Source of the DNA: Pseudomonas putida
Lineage (GTDB): Bacteria > Pseudomonadota > Gammaproteobacteria > Pseudomonadales > Pseudomonadaceae
Assembly (NCBI RefSeq): GCF_002741075.1
Contig: NZ_CP016634.1
Location: forward strand, 1,628,501 to 1,692,500
Reading direction: 5' to 3'
DNA length: 64,000 bases
How positions within the stretch are numbered: the first letter of the stretch is position 1; each line of letters opens with the position of its first letter. This document shows, piece by piece, positions 51,481 through 60,666 of this stretch. A program made the position numbers and the translations under genes. The notes below the pieces were generated by a model. That model was not told the origin of the DNA and ran no database searches. It worked only from the letters and a program-made list of their open reading frames with translations.

Positions 51481-52986
51481 ATGATCAGAACAGGTGACCA
51501 ATATCGCGAGTCGATCCGAGATGATCGCGAGGTCTATATCAATGGCGAGCGTGTCAAGGATGTACCCTCCCACCCGGCGTTCAAGCCGCTGGTGGACGTG
51601 CGGGCACGGATCTATGACATGCAGCACGATGCGGCTACCCGCAATGTCATGAGCTATCAGGACGACCAAGGCGAGACCCACTCGGTTGGCCTGAAGTTGC
51701 CTCACACCCAACAGGACTGGTGGGACAAGCGTAACGCCACCGACGCAGTACTAAATGATATCGGTGGCGTGGTTACCCGCGTTGGAGACGAGACCGTCGG
51801 TGAGATGTGGTCGCTGTATGACGGCCAGGATGTGCTCAACGAGGTCAACCCACAGTTTGCTTCGAACATCGCCCGGCACATCGACAAGGTGCTCTACGCT
51901 GATCCATTCCACGTTTCGGCGAACACCGACCCGAAAGGCGACCGCTCCAAGCGCCCGCAGGATCAAGACCCAGACATGCTGCTGCATGTGGTCAAGGAAA
52001 CCGATGCTGGCATCATCGTTCGCGGTGCGAAGTATGAAACCGCAGCGGCCTATGCCAACCAGGCGTTCACCAAGCCGACAATTGCCAACTGGGGCAATGC
52101 CGAAATGTCGAACTATGCGGTCGGCTTCATCTGCGATCTCAGTTCGCCGAACCTGAAGTTCATCTGCCGTAGCGGCTTCACCGGGCGTGGCAGCCGCGAT
52201 GATTATCCACTGGCCAATCGCTTCGATGAAGTGGATGCCCTGGTGATCTTCGACAACGTGCTGATCCCTTGGGAAAACGTGCTGTTCTACCAGAACACCA
52301 AGGCTGCTTCGTTCATTCGATCGACCCTGCACCGCTACAGCGCGTTCGCGTTCGTTCAGCGCAACCTGAAAGTGGCGGACATGCTGATCGGCGCTGCACT
52401 GTTCAACGCTCGCCAGACTGGCCTGGAGCACCAGCAAGCCGTGCAGGAAAAGCTGGCGCAGTTGGCCTGCTACCGCGAGGGGATCAACGCTCACCTTACC
52501 GCGTCCATAGCCCTGGCAGAAAAGAGCCCGGGCGGCCTGCTGATGCCTAACCAGTCGCTGTTGTACACCGGGCGTGTATTGGCGACATCGCAGTTGCACA
52601 ACATGACCCATATCGCCCGTGAGCTGTGCGGCGGACAGATCTGCGTCACCCCCGATGCCGCAACCTTCGCTCATCCGGAAGCCGGCAAGTGGCTGGACAA
52701 GTACTACACCATCAACGAGGACTGGGTGGCGGAGGACCGGCGCAAATTGCTGGCATTTGCCCGTGACCTCATGAACTCCGACTACGCCGGCCACCGCCTG
52801 ACCTTTCAGCTGTTTGCTCAATCGCCACCCTTCGCTCACCTGGGGGCGGTATACCGCAACTTCGACTGGGATGGCCCGCTGGACTTCGTGCGCAAATCGG
52901 CCGGTTTGTCCGACCGCGTCATGGGTAGCAAGCCGGCTGCACCAAAGCCGCAGGCTGCACTGGCACGTCCGGCCGTGGTGTCGTGA
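51481..52986 (+). CDS. FADH2-dependent monooxygenase (HpaB family, 4-hydroxyphenylacetate 3-monooxygenase type)
   Basis: A 501-residue oxygenase of the HpaB/PvcC family with an acyl-CoA-dehydrogenase-like fold. It starts MIRTGDQYRESIRDDREVYINGERV, and family regions DPDMLLHVVKETDAGIIVRGAKYETAAAYAN and HITREL-like HIARELCGGQICVTPD are present. It would hydroxylate an aromatic or heteroaromatic substrate with FADH2 from the reductase at 50734. CTAGGAG precedes the ATG. No other homoprotocatechuate genes are nearby; instead HutD-like, RidA, DUF1028 and BCCT genes follow, so 4-hydroxyphenylacetate is probably not the substrate. Confidence 0.88.
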   Translation: MIRTGDQYRESIRDDREVYINGERVKDVPSHPAFKPLVDVRARIYDMQHDAATRNVMSYQDDQGETHSVGLKLPHTQQDWWDKRNATDAVLNDIGGVVTRVGDETVGEMWSLYDGQDVLNEVNPQFASNIARHIDKVLYADPFHVSANTDPKGDRSKRPQDQDPDMLLHVVKETDAGIIVRGAKYETAAAYANQAFTKPTIANWGNAEMSNYAVGFICDLSSPNLKFICRSGFTGRGSRDDYPLANRFDEVDALVIFDNVLIPWENVLFYQNTKAASFIRSTLHRYSAFAFVQRNLKVADMLIGAALFNARQTGLEHQQAVQEKLAQLACYREGINAHLTASIALAEKSPGGLLMPNQSLLYTGRVLATSQLHNMTHIARELCGGQICVTPDAATFAHPEAGKWLDKYYTINEDWVAEDRRKLLAFARDLMNSDYAGHRLTFQLFAQSPPFAHLGAVYRNFDWDGPLDFVRKSAGLSDRVMGSKPAAPKPQAALARPAVVS

Positions 52987-53054
52987 TCGACATCCGTACT
53001 GGCTAACCACTGCGCCTCTGGCGTCAGGTAAATCTGGAAGACAGGTGAAGCTGC

Positions 53055-53750
53055 ATGGAAATCATCTTCGATAAAGCGGCCACCCGACGGTTCCAGTCGT
53101 GGGGTGACAATGCGGGCTTGGCCAGCGATCTGCTGGTCGTGCCGCAAGGCTCGCCACCAGGTCACTACGACCTACGCGTCGGCGCTGCGAGCATCGACAA
53201 GATTGCCAGCGACTTCACCCGTTACCCAGGCTACCTGCGCCGGCATGCGGTGCTACGTGGCCGCAGCGCATTCGCTTGTTCTGCACCCTTCAGGCGGACA
53301 GCACTTGGCCACCGTGGCTCGGTGTTTGAGTTCGATGGTTCAGAGGCGTTGCAGTGCACGCTACAAACGCCGTCGGCCTTTGCCTTGAACATCATTCATC
53401 GACCAGGAACCCGAGTGACGGATGAACTTCTCGACTTGCCGTCCTCAGGTTTTTCCTGCGCGGCACCGCTTACCGGTGGGCTACGGATCGAACTGTTCTT
53501 TTTGTTGGCTTGCAGCGCACAGGTGCGGATAGAAGGTCGGGAGCAGCCTGTTGAACTGGTCGAGCATGACGCGATGTTCCTGCTGCTGTCAGCCAGTGAG
53601 CCAACCCCTGCAGTTCGTTTTGTCAGCCCGGTGGCGGGCCAGCTTTATCACGCCACCATCACCCTTTCTTCGTTGGTTGAGCACATCAACTATTCACATT
53701 TTGGAGCACCTCATGATTCACAAGCGCCTGCGTCCGTTCAATACCCGTGA
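53055..53750 (+). CDS. HutD/Ves family cupin-like protein
   Basis: A 231-residue protein of the HutD/Ves family: WGDNAGLASDLLVVPQG, ASIDKIASDFTRYPGYLRRHAVLRG and later LELVEHDAMFLLLSASE-like sequence are recognisable. HutD proteins occur with histidine-utilisation genes, where a governing rather than catalytic role is suspected; here no hut enzyme is visible. Its first half fits the family less closely. It starts 68 bases after the monooxygenase and its end overlaps the RidA gene by 38 bases, so it belongs to this operon. Confidence 0.7.
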   Translation: MEIIFDKAATRRFQSWGDNAGLASDLLVVPQGSPPGHYDLRVGAASIDKIASDFTRYPGYLRRHAVLRGRSAFACSAPFRRTALGHRGSVFEFDGSEALQCTLQTPSAFALNIIHRPGTRVTDELLDLPSSGFSCAAPLTGGLRIELFFLLACSAQVRIEGREQPVELVEHDAMFLLLSASEPTPAVRFVSPVAGQLYHATITLSSLVEHINYSHFGAPHDSQAPASVQYP

Positions 53751-54126
53751 CACCTACCCAGAGCAGAAACTCGACAACGACCTTTCCCAAGGTGTCGTTG
53801 CCAAAGGCACCATGGTCTTCCTGCGTGGCCAGGTCTCCCAGGACCTGGAAACCCGTGAATGTCTGCACATCGGCGACCCGATCGCCCAGACCGAGAAGAC
53901 CATGCAGAACATCAAGATGCTGCTGGAGGAAGCGGGCAGTCACCTCGACCACATCTGCCGGATCGTTGTCTACGTCACCGACATCCGCTATCGCGAAGCG
54001 GTGTACCAGACGATGGGCAAATGGCTGAAAGGTGTTCACCCTTGCTCCACTGGGCTGGTGGTTGACGCCTTCGCTCGCCCTGAGTGGTTGGTGGAAATAG
54101 AAGTCACCGCAGTCATTCCGGCTTGA
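53713..54126 (+). CDS. RidA family enamine/imine deaminase-like protein
   Basis: A 137-residue small trimeric-type protein: DLSQGVVAKGTMVFLRGQVSQDLETRECLHIGDPIAQTEKTMQNIKMLLEEAGSHLDHICRIVVYVTD in outline, cited by FLRGQVSQDL and KTMQNIKMLLEEAGS, with the late FARPEWLVEIEVTAV. RidA proteins hydrolyse reactive enamines and imines; subfamilies in catabolic operons act as specific deaminases. The gene overlaps the HutD-like gene by 38 bases and TTGGAG precedes its ATG. Here it suggests that the pathway passes through an enamine or imine. Confidence 0.85.
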   Translation: MIHKRLRPFNTRDTYPEQKLDNDLSQGVVAKGTMVFLRGQVSQDLETRECLHIGDPIAQTEKTMQNIKMLLEEAGSHLDHICRIVVYVTDIRYREAVYQTMGKWLKGVHPCSTGLVVDAFARPEWLVEIEVTAVIPA

Positions 54127-54151
54127 GCCACCCACTACGAGGGAGATAAGC

Positions 54152-54832
54152 ATGACCTTTTCAATAGTGGGGCGCTGTGAGCGAACGGGTATGGTCGGTG
54201 TGGCGGTAACTACCTCTTCCATCTGCGTAGGCGCACGCTGCCCATGGGCCAGTGCGGGCGTTGGCGCAGTATCCACCCAGAACGTCACCTTGCCATCTCT
54301 GGGCAGCCTGATCGTTGCGCGTCTTGAAGCCGGAGACACTGCCAGTCAGGCCCTGGACAAGGTGCTCGCCGATCATGATCACACCCAGTATCGGCAGGTC
54401 ACAGTCATTGATGTCAACGGAAATACCGCGAGCTTCTCGGGTAGCAAAACCTTGGGCACCCATGCGGTAGCAGAAGGGCTGGACTGCGTCGCGGCAGGCA
54501 ACCTGCTCAAGGCCCGGTCTTTGCCGCAAACCATGGTGCAGACCTTTGAGGAAAATGCTCACCTGCACCTGGCCGAACGCTTGCTTCTCGCGTTGGAGTC
54601 AGGACTTTACCAGGCCGGGGGCGAGGAGGGGCCGGTGCATTCGGCTTCGTTGATTGTCGCGGACGAACATCCATGGCCGCTGGTCGATCTGCGGGTGGAC
54701 TGGAATGATGACGACCCTTTGCGTGAGTTACGCCAGCTTTGGCAGCGCTATGAGGGGGAAATGCAGGCCTATGTCACCCGCGCCATTGATCCGGCCTGCG
54801 CGCCAAGTTACGGCGTACCGGGGGACGAGTGA
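54152..54832 (+). CDS. DUF1028 family protein (Ntn-hydrolase-like)
   Basis: A 226-residue protein starting TFSIVGRCERTGMVGVAVTTSSICVGARCPWASAGVGAVSTQ, a clear DUF1028 N-terminus with SxxVG and the later TVIDVNGNTASFSGSKTLG. The fold resembles Ntn hydrolases; its reaction is unknown, though DUF1028 genes are common near RidA and amidohydrolase genes in catabolic operons. It lies 25 bases after RidA with GGGAG upstream. Confidence 0.85.
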   Translation: MTFSIVGRCERTGMVGVAVTTSSICVGARCPWASAGVGAVSTQNVTLPSLGSLIVARLEAGDTASQALDKVLADHDHTQYRQVTVIDVNGNTASFSGSKTLGTHAVAEGLDCVAAGNLLKARSLPQTMVQTFEENAHLHLAERLLLALESGLYQAGGEEGPVHSASLIVADEHPWPLVDLRVDWNDDDPLRELRQLWQRYEGEMQAYVTRAIDPACAPSYGVPGDE

Positions 54833-55002
54833 CATGCCAGAGTGCCGTCAAAGAGCGTGATGTAGGGAAACGTCAAAAGCACCAGCGCGTTCGCCGCTTG
54901 AAGCGCAACGAGCTGGCAGCCTAACTGCCTCAGAAGACAAGGGTGACTGGGTAACTCCAGGGCGCCCTCAGACCCGACAAAAACGATATAAGAGGTTGTC
55001 GC

Positions 55003-56598
55003 ATGAGTTTCAATCGCGTGGATCGATCAATATTTGGCGTCTCAATCGGCCTTATTGTGCTGGTGAGTCTTCCCTTGGCACTCTATCCGAAGGAAGGAGA
55101 ATCCTTCGTCAAGGCAGTCCTTGCCTTTGTCAGCAATACATTTGGTAGCCTTTATCTCATAGGGGGCCTGGCGACTGTTCTTTTCCTGATGTGGATCTCA
55201 TTCAGCCGTTTTGGCAACATCCGCCTAGGCAAAGGTGCCCCCGAGTTTTCATCCTTCAGTTGGACTTCCATGGTGTTCTCTGCCGGTATCGGTACCGGTG
55301 TGCTGTACTGGGGGGCAGTGGAGTGGGCTTACCATATCCAGTCGCCACCGATGGGGATGACACCTCGCTCGAATTCGGCCATTGAAATGGCCGGCGCCTA
55401 TGGGATTTTCCACTGGGGCATCACCGGTTGGGCTTTCTTTGCACTCGCAACCTTACCGATTGCTTACTGCTACTACCTGCGCAAGCGCTACGTATACCGA
55501 ATTAGCGAGGCGTGCCGTGGACTGCTGGGTGACTGGGTTGATGGCCCGGTGGGTAAAGCCATCGACATATTCTTCGTACTCGGGCTTCTGGCTGCAGCAG
55601 GCACTTCGCTTGGGCTTGGCACACCGCTGATCGCCGCCTGCATGCATTACCTGTTCGGTTTTGAGCGGGGTATCGGCCTTAACATCGCGATCATATCCAT
55701 CGTTACCGGCTTGTTCGCCTGGAGTGTCTGCTATCGATTGGACCGCGGCATCAAGAAGTCCTCGGATTGGAGTGTAATCCTGGCGCTGTTGCTCCTGGCG
55801 TACGTCTTTGTCGTTGGCCCTACCCAATTCATCATGGACATGTCGGTGACCAGCGTTGGGCTGATGATGCAGGAGTTCGTGCACATGAGCACATGGGCCG
55901 ATCCGGTTGGACGTAGTGGTTTCCCCCAATCATGGACAGTTTTCTACTGGGCTTGGTGGCTTGTGCTGGCGCCTGCACTTGGACTGTTTGTCACTCGCAT
56001 TTCCCGCGGGCGCACGCTGCGCCAGGTGATTCTGGGCATGCTGTTCTATGGAAGCTCTGGGTGTGCGTTGTTCTACATGATTCTGGGCAACTATGCGCTG
56101 AACTTGGAGTTGACCGGTGCGCTCAATGTGACGGGGCTGATCAAGGAAGTTGGTGCTGAGCAAGCAATCGTGCAGGTCGTCGGTACCCTGCCAGGCGGTA
56201 AATGGGTGGTCGCCGCGTTTGCGATCGTTGCGGTGATCTTCTTGGCCACACTGTTCAACTCCAAGTCCTATATCCTGGCCTCAACCACCATTGATAGACT
56301 GGTCGAGGGGGAAGAGCCCCCTCGCTCGCAACGCCTGATCTGGGCTGTGGCGTTGTCGTTGCTGCCGATCGCATTGATGGTGGTTGGAGGGCTGGAGTCA
56401 CTGCAGATCGCCGCGACGGTAGGTGCGTTGCCGATCCTGTTCATCCTGCTGATCATGACACTGTCCTTCTTACGCCAGTTGCGTATGGACGAGCCGAGAC
56501 TGAAACAGTTCGACTATGTCTCCATCGGACTTGAGGAAGAGCAGTACGTTGTGCCACCTCCTGAAATTTCCTCCAACGTACGCACCGAGGTCGTTTGA
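55003..56598 (+). CDS. BCCT family transporter (first copy)
   Basis: A 531-residue inner-membrane carrier with twelve predicted helices. The BCCT signature is WTVFYWAWWLVLAPALGLFVTRISRGRT (in parts: WTVFYWAWW and FVTRISRGRTLRQ) and the substrate region has GVLYWGAVEWAYHIQSPP. BCCT carriers take up quaternary ammonium compounds such as betaine, carnitine or choline. It lies 170 bases after DUF1028 in the same direction and looks like the importer of this catabolic block. CaiT-like precursor/product exchange cannot be excluded. Confidence 0.9.
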   Translation: MSFNRVDRSIFGVSIGLIVLVSLPLALYPKEGESFVKAVLAFVSNTFGSLYLIGGLATVLFLMWISFSRFGNIRLGKGAPEFSSFSWTSMVFSAGIGTGVLYWGAVEWAYHIQSPPMGMTPRSNSAIEMAGAYGIFHWGITGWAFFALATLPIAYCYYLRKRYVYRISEACRGLLGDWVDGPVGKAIDIFFVLGLLAAAGTSLGLGTPLIAACMHYLFGFERGIGLNIAIISIVTGLFAWSVCYRLDRGIKKSSDWSVILALLLLAYVFVVGPTQFIMDMSVTSVGLMMQEFVHMSTWADPVGRSGFPQSWTVFYWAWWLVLAPALGLFVTRISRGRTLRQVILGMLFYGSSGCALFYMILGNYALNLELTGALNVTGLIKEVGAEQAIVQVVGTLPGGKWVVAAFAIVAVIFLATLFNSKSYILASTTIDRLVEGEEPPRSQRLIWAVALSLLPIALMVVGGLESLQIAATVGALPILFILLIMTLSFLRQLRMDEPRLKQFDYVSIGLEEEQYVVPPPEISSNVRTEVV

Positions 56599-56602
56599 GT
56601 AG

Positions 56603-56634
56603 CAAGGCGCAGTGACTGATGTCACTGCGCCTTG
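56603..56634. terminator. Perfect hairpin between the BCCT and LysR genes
   Basis: CAAGGCGCAGTGAC (56603-56616) and GTCACTGCGCCTTG (56621-56634) form a 14-bp stem around TGAT. It lies between convergent genes and includes the LysR stop codon, so it probably terminates both, although T runs are short. Confidence 0.65.
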
Positions 56635-57551
56635 TGGCTTTCCTGGTCGCCGCCGTTCAGGCACTCATGACAATAATCGACGAACAGTTGCGCTGGCTTG
56701 GTCAGTTGAGAACGCTTTGGCCAGGCGGCCACGAGTGTTGGGCAATCAACCGCCTCGGTAATTGCCACTGCAGTGACGGGCTGGCCATCATACGTATAGT
56801 TAGAAAAGGGCCTTGTAACCAGCAAGGTAAAGCCGAACCCGTGCCCTACCATACCTCGCACCATCTCAATGGAGGGTGAGCTGAAGGCAATGTTTGGAGT
56901 CAGTCCAAGCCGATCGAAAAGACTGACGAAATAGGTTGCGCTGGGCTGGATGTCCAGCAAGATCATGGGTTCATGAATGAGGTCACGCAATGAGACACGT
57001 GGCTGACAAGCAAAGCGGTGATTGGCGGGCAACAGCGCATAGGGTAGTTGCCCCGTTAGCAGCGGCGTGGACTCGATGGTCGTGTCTAGGTCCCAGTCAT
57101 ACAATATCGCCAGGTCATAGCTGCCCGCAGTGAGGCCGCGCATCAACTCCTGCTGCTCTCCATCGCGTATGCGAATCGTGACGCCTGGGTACCGTTCGCG
57201 GAAACCGGCAATGAGCCGTGGCATGAACAGCGGCGCGATACTTTCGAAGCAACCAATATCGACGGTGCCGGCCACCACATCGTTTTCGGCCAAAGCATTC
57301 TGCTCGAACTCATACGCCATGCGCAGCAACTGTTCGGCCTTGCGATGGAAACGCGCCCCTGAAGGGGTAAGCGCCAAGCCTTGGGCGTGGTGGCGAATGA
57401 ACAACTGTACATTGAAGGCTTCTTCCAGCCCCTTGATGGCACTTGAGATGGATGGTTGCGTTATGTACAGCTTGCGTGAGGCTTCAGCAACGCTTCCACA
57501 GTCGACGGTACTCACGAAATACTTAAGTTGGCGCAAGGTATAGGAGGCCAT
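56622..57551 (-). CDS. LysR-family transcriptional regulator
   Basis: A 309-residue LysR regulator: HTH MASYTLRQLKYFVSTVDCGSVAEASRKLYITQPSISSAIKGLEE (cited in parts: TLRQLKYFVSTVD and ITQPSISSAIKGLE), then the co-inducer-binding domain (DIGCFESIAPLFMPRLIAGFRERYP). ATG 57551 begins the normal LysR N-terminus; the frame is open for 65 more codons but they are not family-like. TATAGGAGG precedes it. It faces the first BCCT gene and likely controls that or the enolase gene behind it. Confidence 0.92.
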   Translation of the reverse strand: MASYTLRQLKYFVSTVDCGSVAEASRKLYITQPSISSAIKGLEEAFNVQLFIRHHAQGLALTPSGARFHRKAEQLLRMAYEFEQNALAENDVVAGTVDIGCFESIAPLFMPRLIAGFRERYPGVTIRIRDGEQQELMRGLTAGSYDLAILYDWDLDTTIESTPLLTGQLPYALLPANHRFACQPRVSLRDLIHEPMILLDIQPSATYFVSLFDRLGLTPNIAFSSPSIEMVRGMVGHGFGFTLLVTRPFSNYTYDGQPVTAVAITEAVDCPTLVAAWPKRSQLTKPAQLFVDYCHECLNGGDQESHKAQ

Positions 57552-57937
57552 TGCTATCACTCTTGTTTTGATTATGGGAGCGTTGAGTGGTGATTTGCCC
57601 GGGTTGCCAGGGCACCTTAACCCGAAAACCGCATCGCCCCCATCGTGCAAGACCTGTTTTTTCAAAAGTGCTAGCCAACTTTTTTCGATAAGCAAAGCCC
57701 CTTCAGGGATCGGTAACTCATCGGAGACTTTAGACGCGCAGTCCAAGGGCTACGATGCTGATGCGCTGCAGCGTTTTTGTGACCGGCATCGCATGCAACC
57801 GGTTATTCCTTGCGTTCGATGAAGCGTAAACCCAAGCCGATGCGTTTTGAGCTGTTCCCCGTCTGCAGTCCCAGCTTGCTGGAGGGAGCCGGCGAGATGT
57901 CGGCAGCCAAGAGACGGGCCGGGGCAGAGGTTGACCA
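57552..57937. other. Intergenic stretch between LysR and the first enolase-superfamily gene
   Basis: A 386-base gap. It includes the LysR promoter side, with T-rich tracts TTGTTTTGATTATGG (57563-57577) and CTGTTTTTTCAAAAG (57652-57666). Small open frames on the minus strand at 57730-58005 and 57750-57983 overlap the enolase gene end and have no family-like sequence; they may be leftovers of a lost gene. I see no definite gene. Confidence 0.5.
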
Positions 57938-59056
57938 TCAAACGTAAAGCTGTGCGAGCGCGGTACTCTGGATGGCGCTCCATTCAATTTCCAGACCGAG
58001 GCCATTCAGAACTGGGGCAGTAACCATGCCCTGATCGTTAGCACGAATGGGATTGGCCGTGGCGAACTCGAACGCCTCGAACTCGCAAGCTTGTTCGAAA
58101 TAGGTACAGTTAGGCTGGCTCAGCATCAGATGAAGGTTTGCGGCTTGAGCTAGTGAGTGTCCCCAGCTTTGCAATTCCACCTTCAGACCAATCTGGGCGG
58201 CACGTTGCATGATGGCTAGGGCAGGGGTGATTCCCCCGCAGGTCATCGCATCAATGCGTACACGGCTCCAGCAATGGTTGTCCATCGCGTACTCCACCAG
58301 CAGGGGATCAGCAATCGCATTTCCTGCAGCGAGCACCGGAACGTTCAGCTTTTTGGTGAGAGCCTGGTAGCCGGCGAGGTCATAGTCATCCAGCGGCGCC
58401 TCAAACCAGGTGTAGTCGCATTCGCTCAGTACGCCTCCGACACGCAGCGCGGCAGCGAGGTCATACTTCTGCTCGACGTCGAGCATCAACGCCAAGCCTT
58501 TCTCACCGTGAGCACGGTGAACTGCTTCGACCATTTGAACGTCGTTGTCAGCTTCGCACCAGCAGTGGAACTTGAGCGCTCGGAACCCTTTTTCCACCCA
58601 CTCGCTCACGTACTCTACGTACGCTTGCGGACTTGCTAAAACGGGGGTGCTGGCATAGGCCTCAATTTGATTGCGCTGGCTACCCAACATCTTGTGCAGA
58701 GGCTGGCCGCAGGCCTGAGCAGCAATGTCCCATAGGGCTACGTCAATGAGGGCCTGCGCTTGAGCCGAGCGAGCATATGCTTTGGGTTTGAAGTGCTGCC
58801 ATAGCGTTGCACGTTCATGAGCTGACCGCCCCTTCAGGTCTGGGATCATGTCCCTCAGGGTTTCGGCGAGCACCATATCGGGGCCATGGAAGGTGTACGA
58901 GTCCGTTCCTGCTGTGCCTACGATGCCTTCGCGAGTAAGGACACGAAGAAAGGTATGGGTGGTGCAAGGATCCGGCTGGTCTGGCGTCCAAGTCGAGCCG
59001 CGTTGTGTCGGGCGGCATACATATACCTCCACCCGATCGATGATCAAGTCGTTCAT
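57938..59056 (-). CDS. Enolase-superfamily protein (mandelate racemase/muconate lactonising type), glucarate-dehydratase-like site
   Basis: A 372-residue enolase-superfamily enzyme. The capping N-terminal domain is followed by the barrel with Lys162-x-His164 (LKFHCW), metal ligands Asp193 (LMLDVEQKYD), Glu219 (TWFEAPL) and Asn246 (LAAGNAIAD), then Asp269 and His300 (QSWGHS). An Asn as third ligand with an Asp-His pair is the pattern of acid-sugar dehydratases such as glucarate dehydratase. It probably removes water from a 2- or 3-hydroxy acid. The substrate is unknown; nearby BCCT carriers hint at a zwitterion. AGGTATG spacing puts the start at 59056. Confidence 0.85.
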   Translation of the reverse strand: MNDLIIDRVEVYVCRPTQRGSTWTPDQPDPCTTHTFLRVLTREGIVGTAGTDSYTFHGPDMVLAETLRDMIPDLKGRSAHERATLWQHFKPKAYARSAQAQALIDVALWDIAAQACGQPLHKMLGSQRNQIEAYASTPVLASPQAYVEYVSEWVEKGFRALKFHCWCEADNDVQMVEAVHRAHGEKGLALMLDVEQKYDLAAALRVGGVLSECDYTWFEAPLDDYDLAGYQALTKKLNVPVLAAGNAIADPLLVEYAMDNHCWSRVRIDAMTCGGITPALAIMQRAAQIGLKVELQSWGHSLAQAANLHLMLSQPNCTYFEQACEFEAFEFATANPIRANDQGMVTAPVLNGLGLEIEWSAIQSTALAQLYV

Positions 59057-59137
59057 TACATACCTGCTAGGCTATTTAAAAACCAGCTTATTTACTTTCT
59101 GCTCACGGTGCGCGTCAAGGTAGTTGTCGTGCCTGGT

Positions 59138-60178
59138 TTAACCGGTGCGCTTTTGCTCTGGATCTCGCTCGCGATTCAAGTACACATGGTTAGGCAATTT
59201 CCAGTTACGGACATCTCGGGCCCATCGTCCTGGATTCTGACGCCGCGCTGCTTCGTATAACTGTTCACGCTGCCTCAGCGAAGCGCCATCTTGACCATGA
59301 TGTCGCTGCGAGGGGGTGACATATTTGAGCGCGCTATGGCGATGTTCATTGTTGTACCAGGCAGCAAACCGCATTACCCACATACGAGCTTCATCGAGCG
59401 ATCCAAAAGGCACGCTGGGCCACCGTGAGCAGTACTTAGCTGTTCGAAATAGAGCCTCGGCATAGGCGTTGTCGTTGCTGACCCGCGGGCGGCTGAAAGA
59501 TGGCAGAACACCAAGGTCACGTAGCGCAGCGAGCATTGTCGCGCCCTTCATCGCACTGCCATTGTCTGAATGAAGCACTAATGTATCCGGGCGAATCCCT
59601 TCACGTAGGCAGGCGCGCTCCAGCAGGATACTGGCATGTTCAGCACTTTCTGCCTCGTGTACTTCATTCATGACCAGCTTGCGGCTGTAGATATCTTTGA
59701 CCATATACCAATAGAAAAAACGTCCTTTGACAGTACTCGGTAACCAAGTGATGTCCCAACACCAAACCTGATTGGGCCCACTCGCCCTATGGGTCGTGAG
59801 TGGTCTGGCCTTTGGTCTTCGACTACGCCCACGCCTGTGTGCTTGGCCCGCTGACTTGAGCACTCGATAAAATGTCGATTCCGAGGCTAGGTAGAGGCCT
59901 TCATCTGCCAACTTCGGCACGATTTCATGCGGTGTGAGGTCGGCGCAATCAGGGCGATTGGCTGCATCCAAAAGGGCCAAGCGCTCACGTTCGCTGAGCT
60001 TGTTGGCTGGCTCAGGGCGGGCTGCGCCAGGCCGCCCATCTTCAGGTTGATGGCGCCATCGTTGCACCGTGCGCTCAGTGAGTCCCAACTCTTCACAGGC
60101 AGCACTTTGACGAGCGCCTGCTCTTACAGCGGCGTCAATCAACTGAAGGGCAGTTGTGCGATCTGCAGCACTGGTCAT
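59138..60178 (-). CDS. IS3-family transposase OrfB (DDE integrase domain)
   Basis: A 346-residue transposase catalytic subunit. An HTH-like N-terminal part (ERTVQRWRHQPEDG) and an HTH_21-like region precede the rve integrase domain with catalytic triad Asp142 (WCWDITWLP), Asp205 (LHSDNGSAMKG) and Glu241 (YAEALFRT), spaced 62 and 35 residues as in IS3 elements. It overlaps OrfA by 4 bases (ATGA) and can also be reached by a -1 frameshift from OrfA. The frame is intact, so the element may be active. Confidence 0.93.
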   Translation of the reverse strand: MTSAADRTTALQLIDAAVRAGARQSAACEELGLTERTVQRWRHQPEDGRPGAARPEPANKLSERERLALLDAANRPDCADLTPHEIVPKLADEGLYLASESTFYRVLKSAGQAHRRGRSRRPKARPLTTHRASGPNQVWCWDITWLPSTVKGRFFYWYMVKDIYSRKLVMNEVHEAESAEHASILLERACLREGIRPDTLVLHSDNGSAMKGATMLAALRDLGVLPSFSRPRVSNDNAYAEALFRTAKYCSRWPSVPFGSLDEARMWVMRFAAWYNNEHRHSALKYVTPSQRHHGQDGASLRQREQLYEAARRQNPGRWARDVRNWKLPNHVYLNRERDPEQKRTG

Positions 60179-60666
60179 TCGTCCTCGTCCTTGCCCCAGA
60201 TCGCATCGGCCTTTTTTCGCAGTACCAACAACGCCGCCGTTTCTGCCAAAGCCGCTTCTTTACGCCGTAACTCACGCTCCAGTTGCTCGATACGCTTGAC
60301 CGACGCGATATCTTTGACGGGTTCTTGCTGGGTTGGAGTATTCGCCTGCTCACAAGCTGTACGCCACAGCACCAGATCCGACGGCAGAATTCCTGCACTT
60401 CGGCAGTATTCTGAAATCTCTGCTTCGCTCATTGCAGCCGTCTGAAGCACAGCTCTGAACTTGTCAGCGCTGCTCCAGCGCCCATTGCGTTTACCTGTTC
60501 CTGCCATTTGCACTCCCTGGGTCTTGGCTTCATTACGCCAAGCCCGAAGTGTGACAGTAGTAATGCCTGTTTGCTTAGCCAACTCTGTGACCGGACGGCT
60601 GAAAGGCGCCGACATTTGCTGCAACGCCCAGGCTTTCTCCTCAGCGGTATAACGGCGTTGTTTCAT
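60175..60666 (-). CDS. IS3-family transposase OrfA (DNA-binding)
   Basis: A 163-residue protein with two helix-turn-helix regions (TELAKQTGITTVTLRAWRNE and ISEYCRSAGILPSDLVLWR) and a C-terminal leucine-rich helix (RIEQLERELRRKEAALAETAALL), the usual OrfA plan. Near its end cgA-AAA-AAG (complement of 60211-60217) is the classical IS3 slippery heptamer. Shifting -1 there gives an open path into OrfB without a stop, so an OrfAB fusion can form. Confidence 0.92.
   Translation of the reverse strand: MKQRRYTAEEKAWALQQMSAPFSRPVTELAKQTGITTVTLRAWRNEAKTQGVQMAGTGKRNGRWSSADKFRAVLQTAAMSEAEISEYCRSAGILPSDLVLWRTACEQANTPTQQEPVKDIASVKRIEQLERELRRKEAALAETAALLVLRKKADAIWGKDEDE

Noticed and set aside
57730..58005. 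91-codon minus-strand frame partly over the end of the first enolase gene
   Set aside because: Its first part is a frame-shifted copy of the enolase end region and the rest has no recognisable features.
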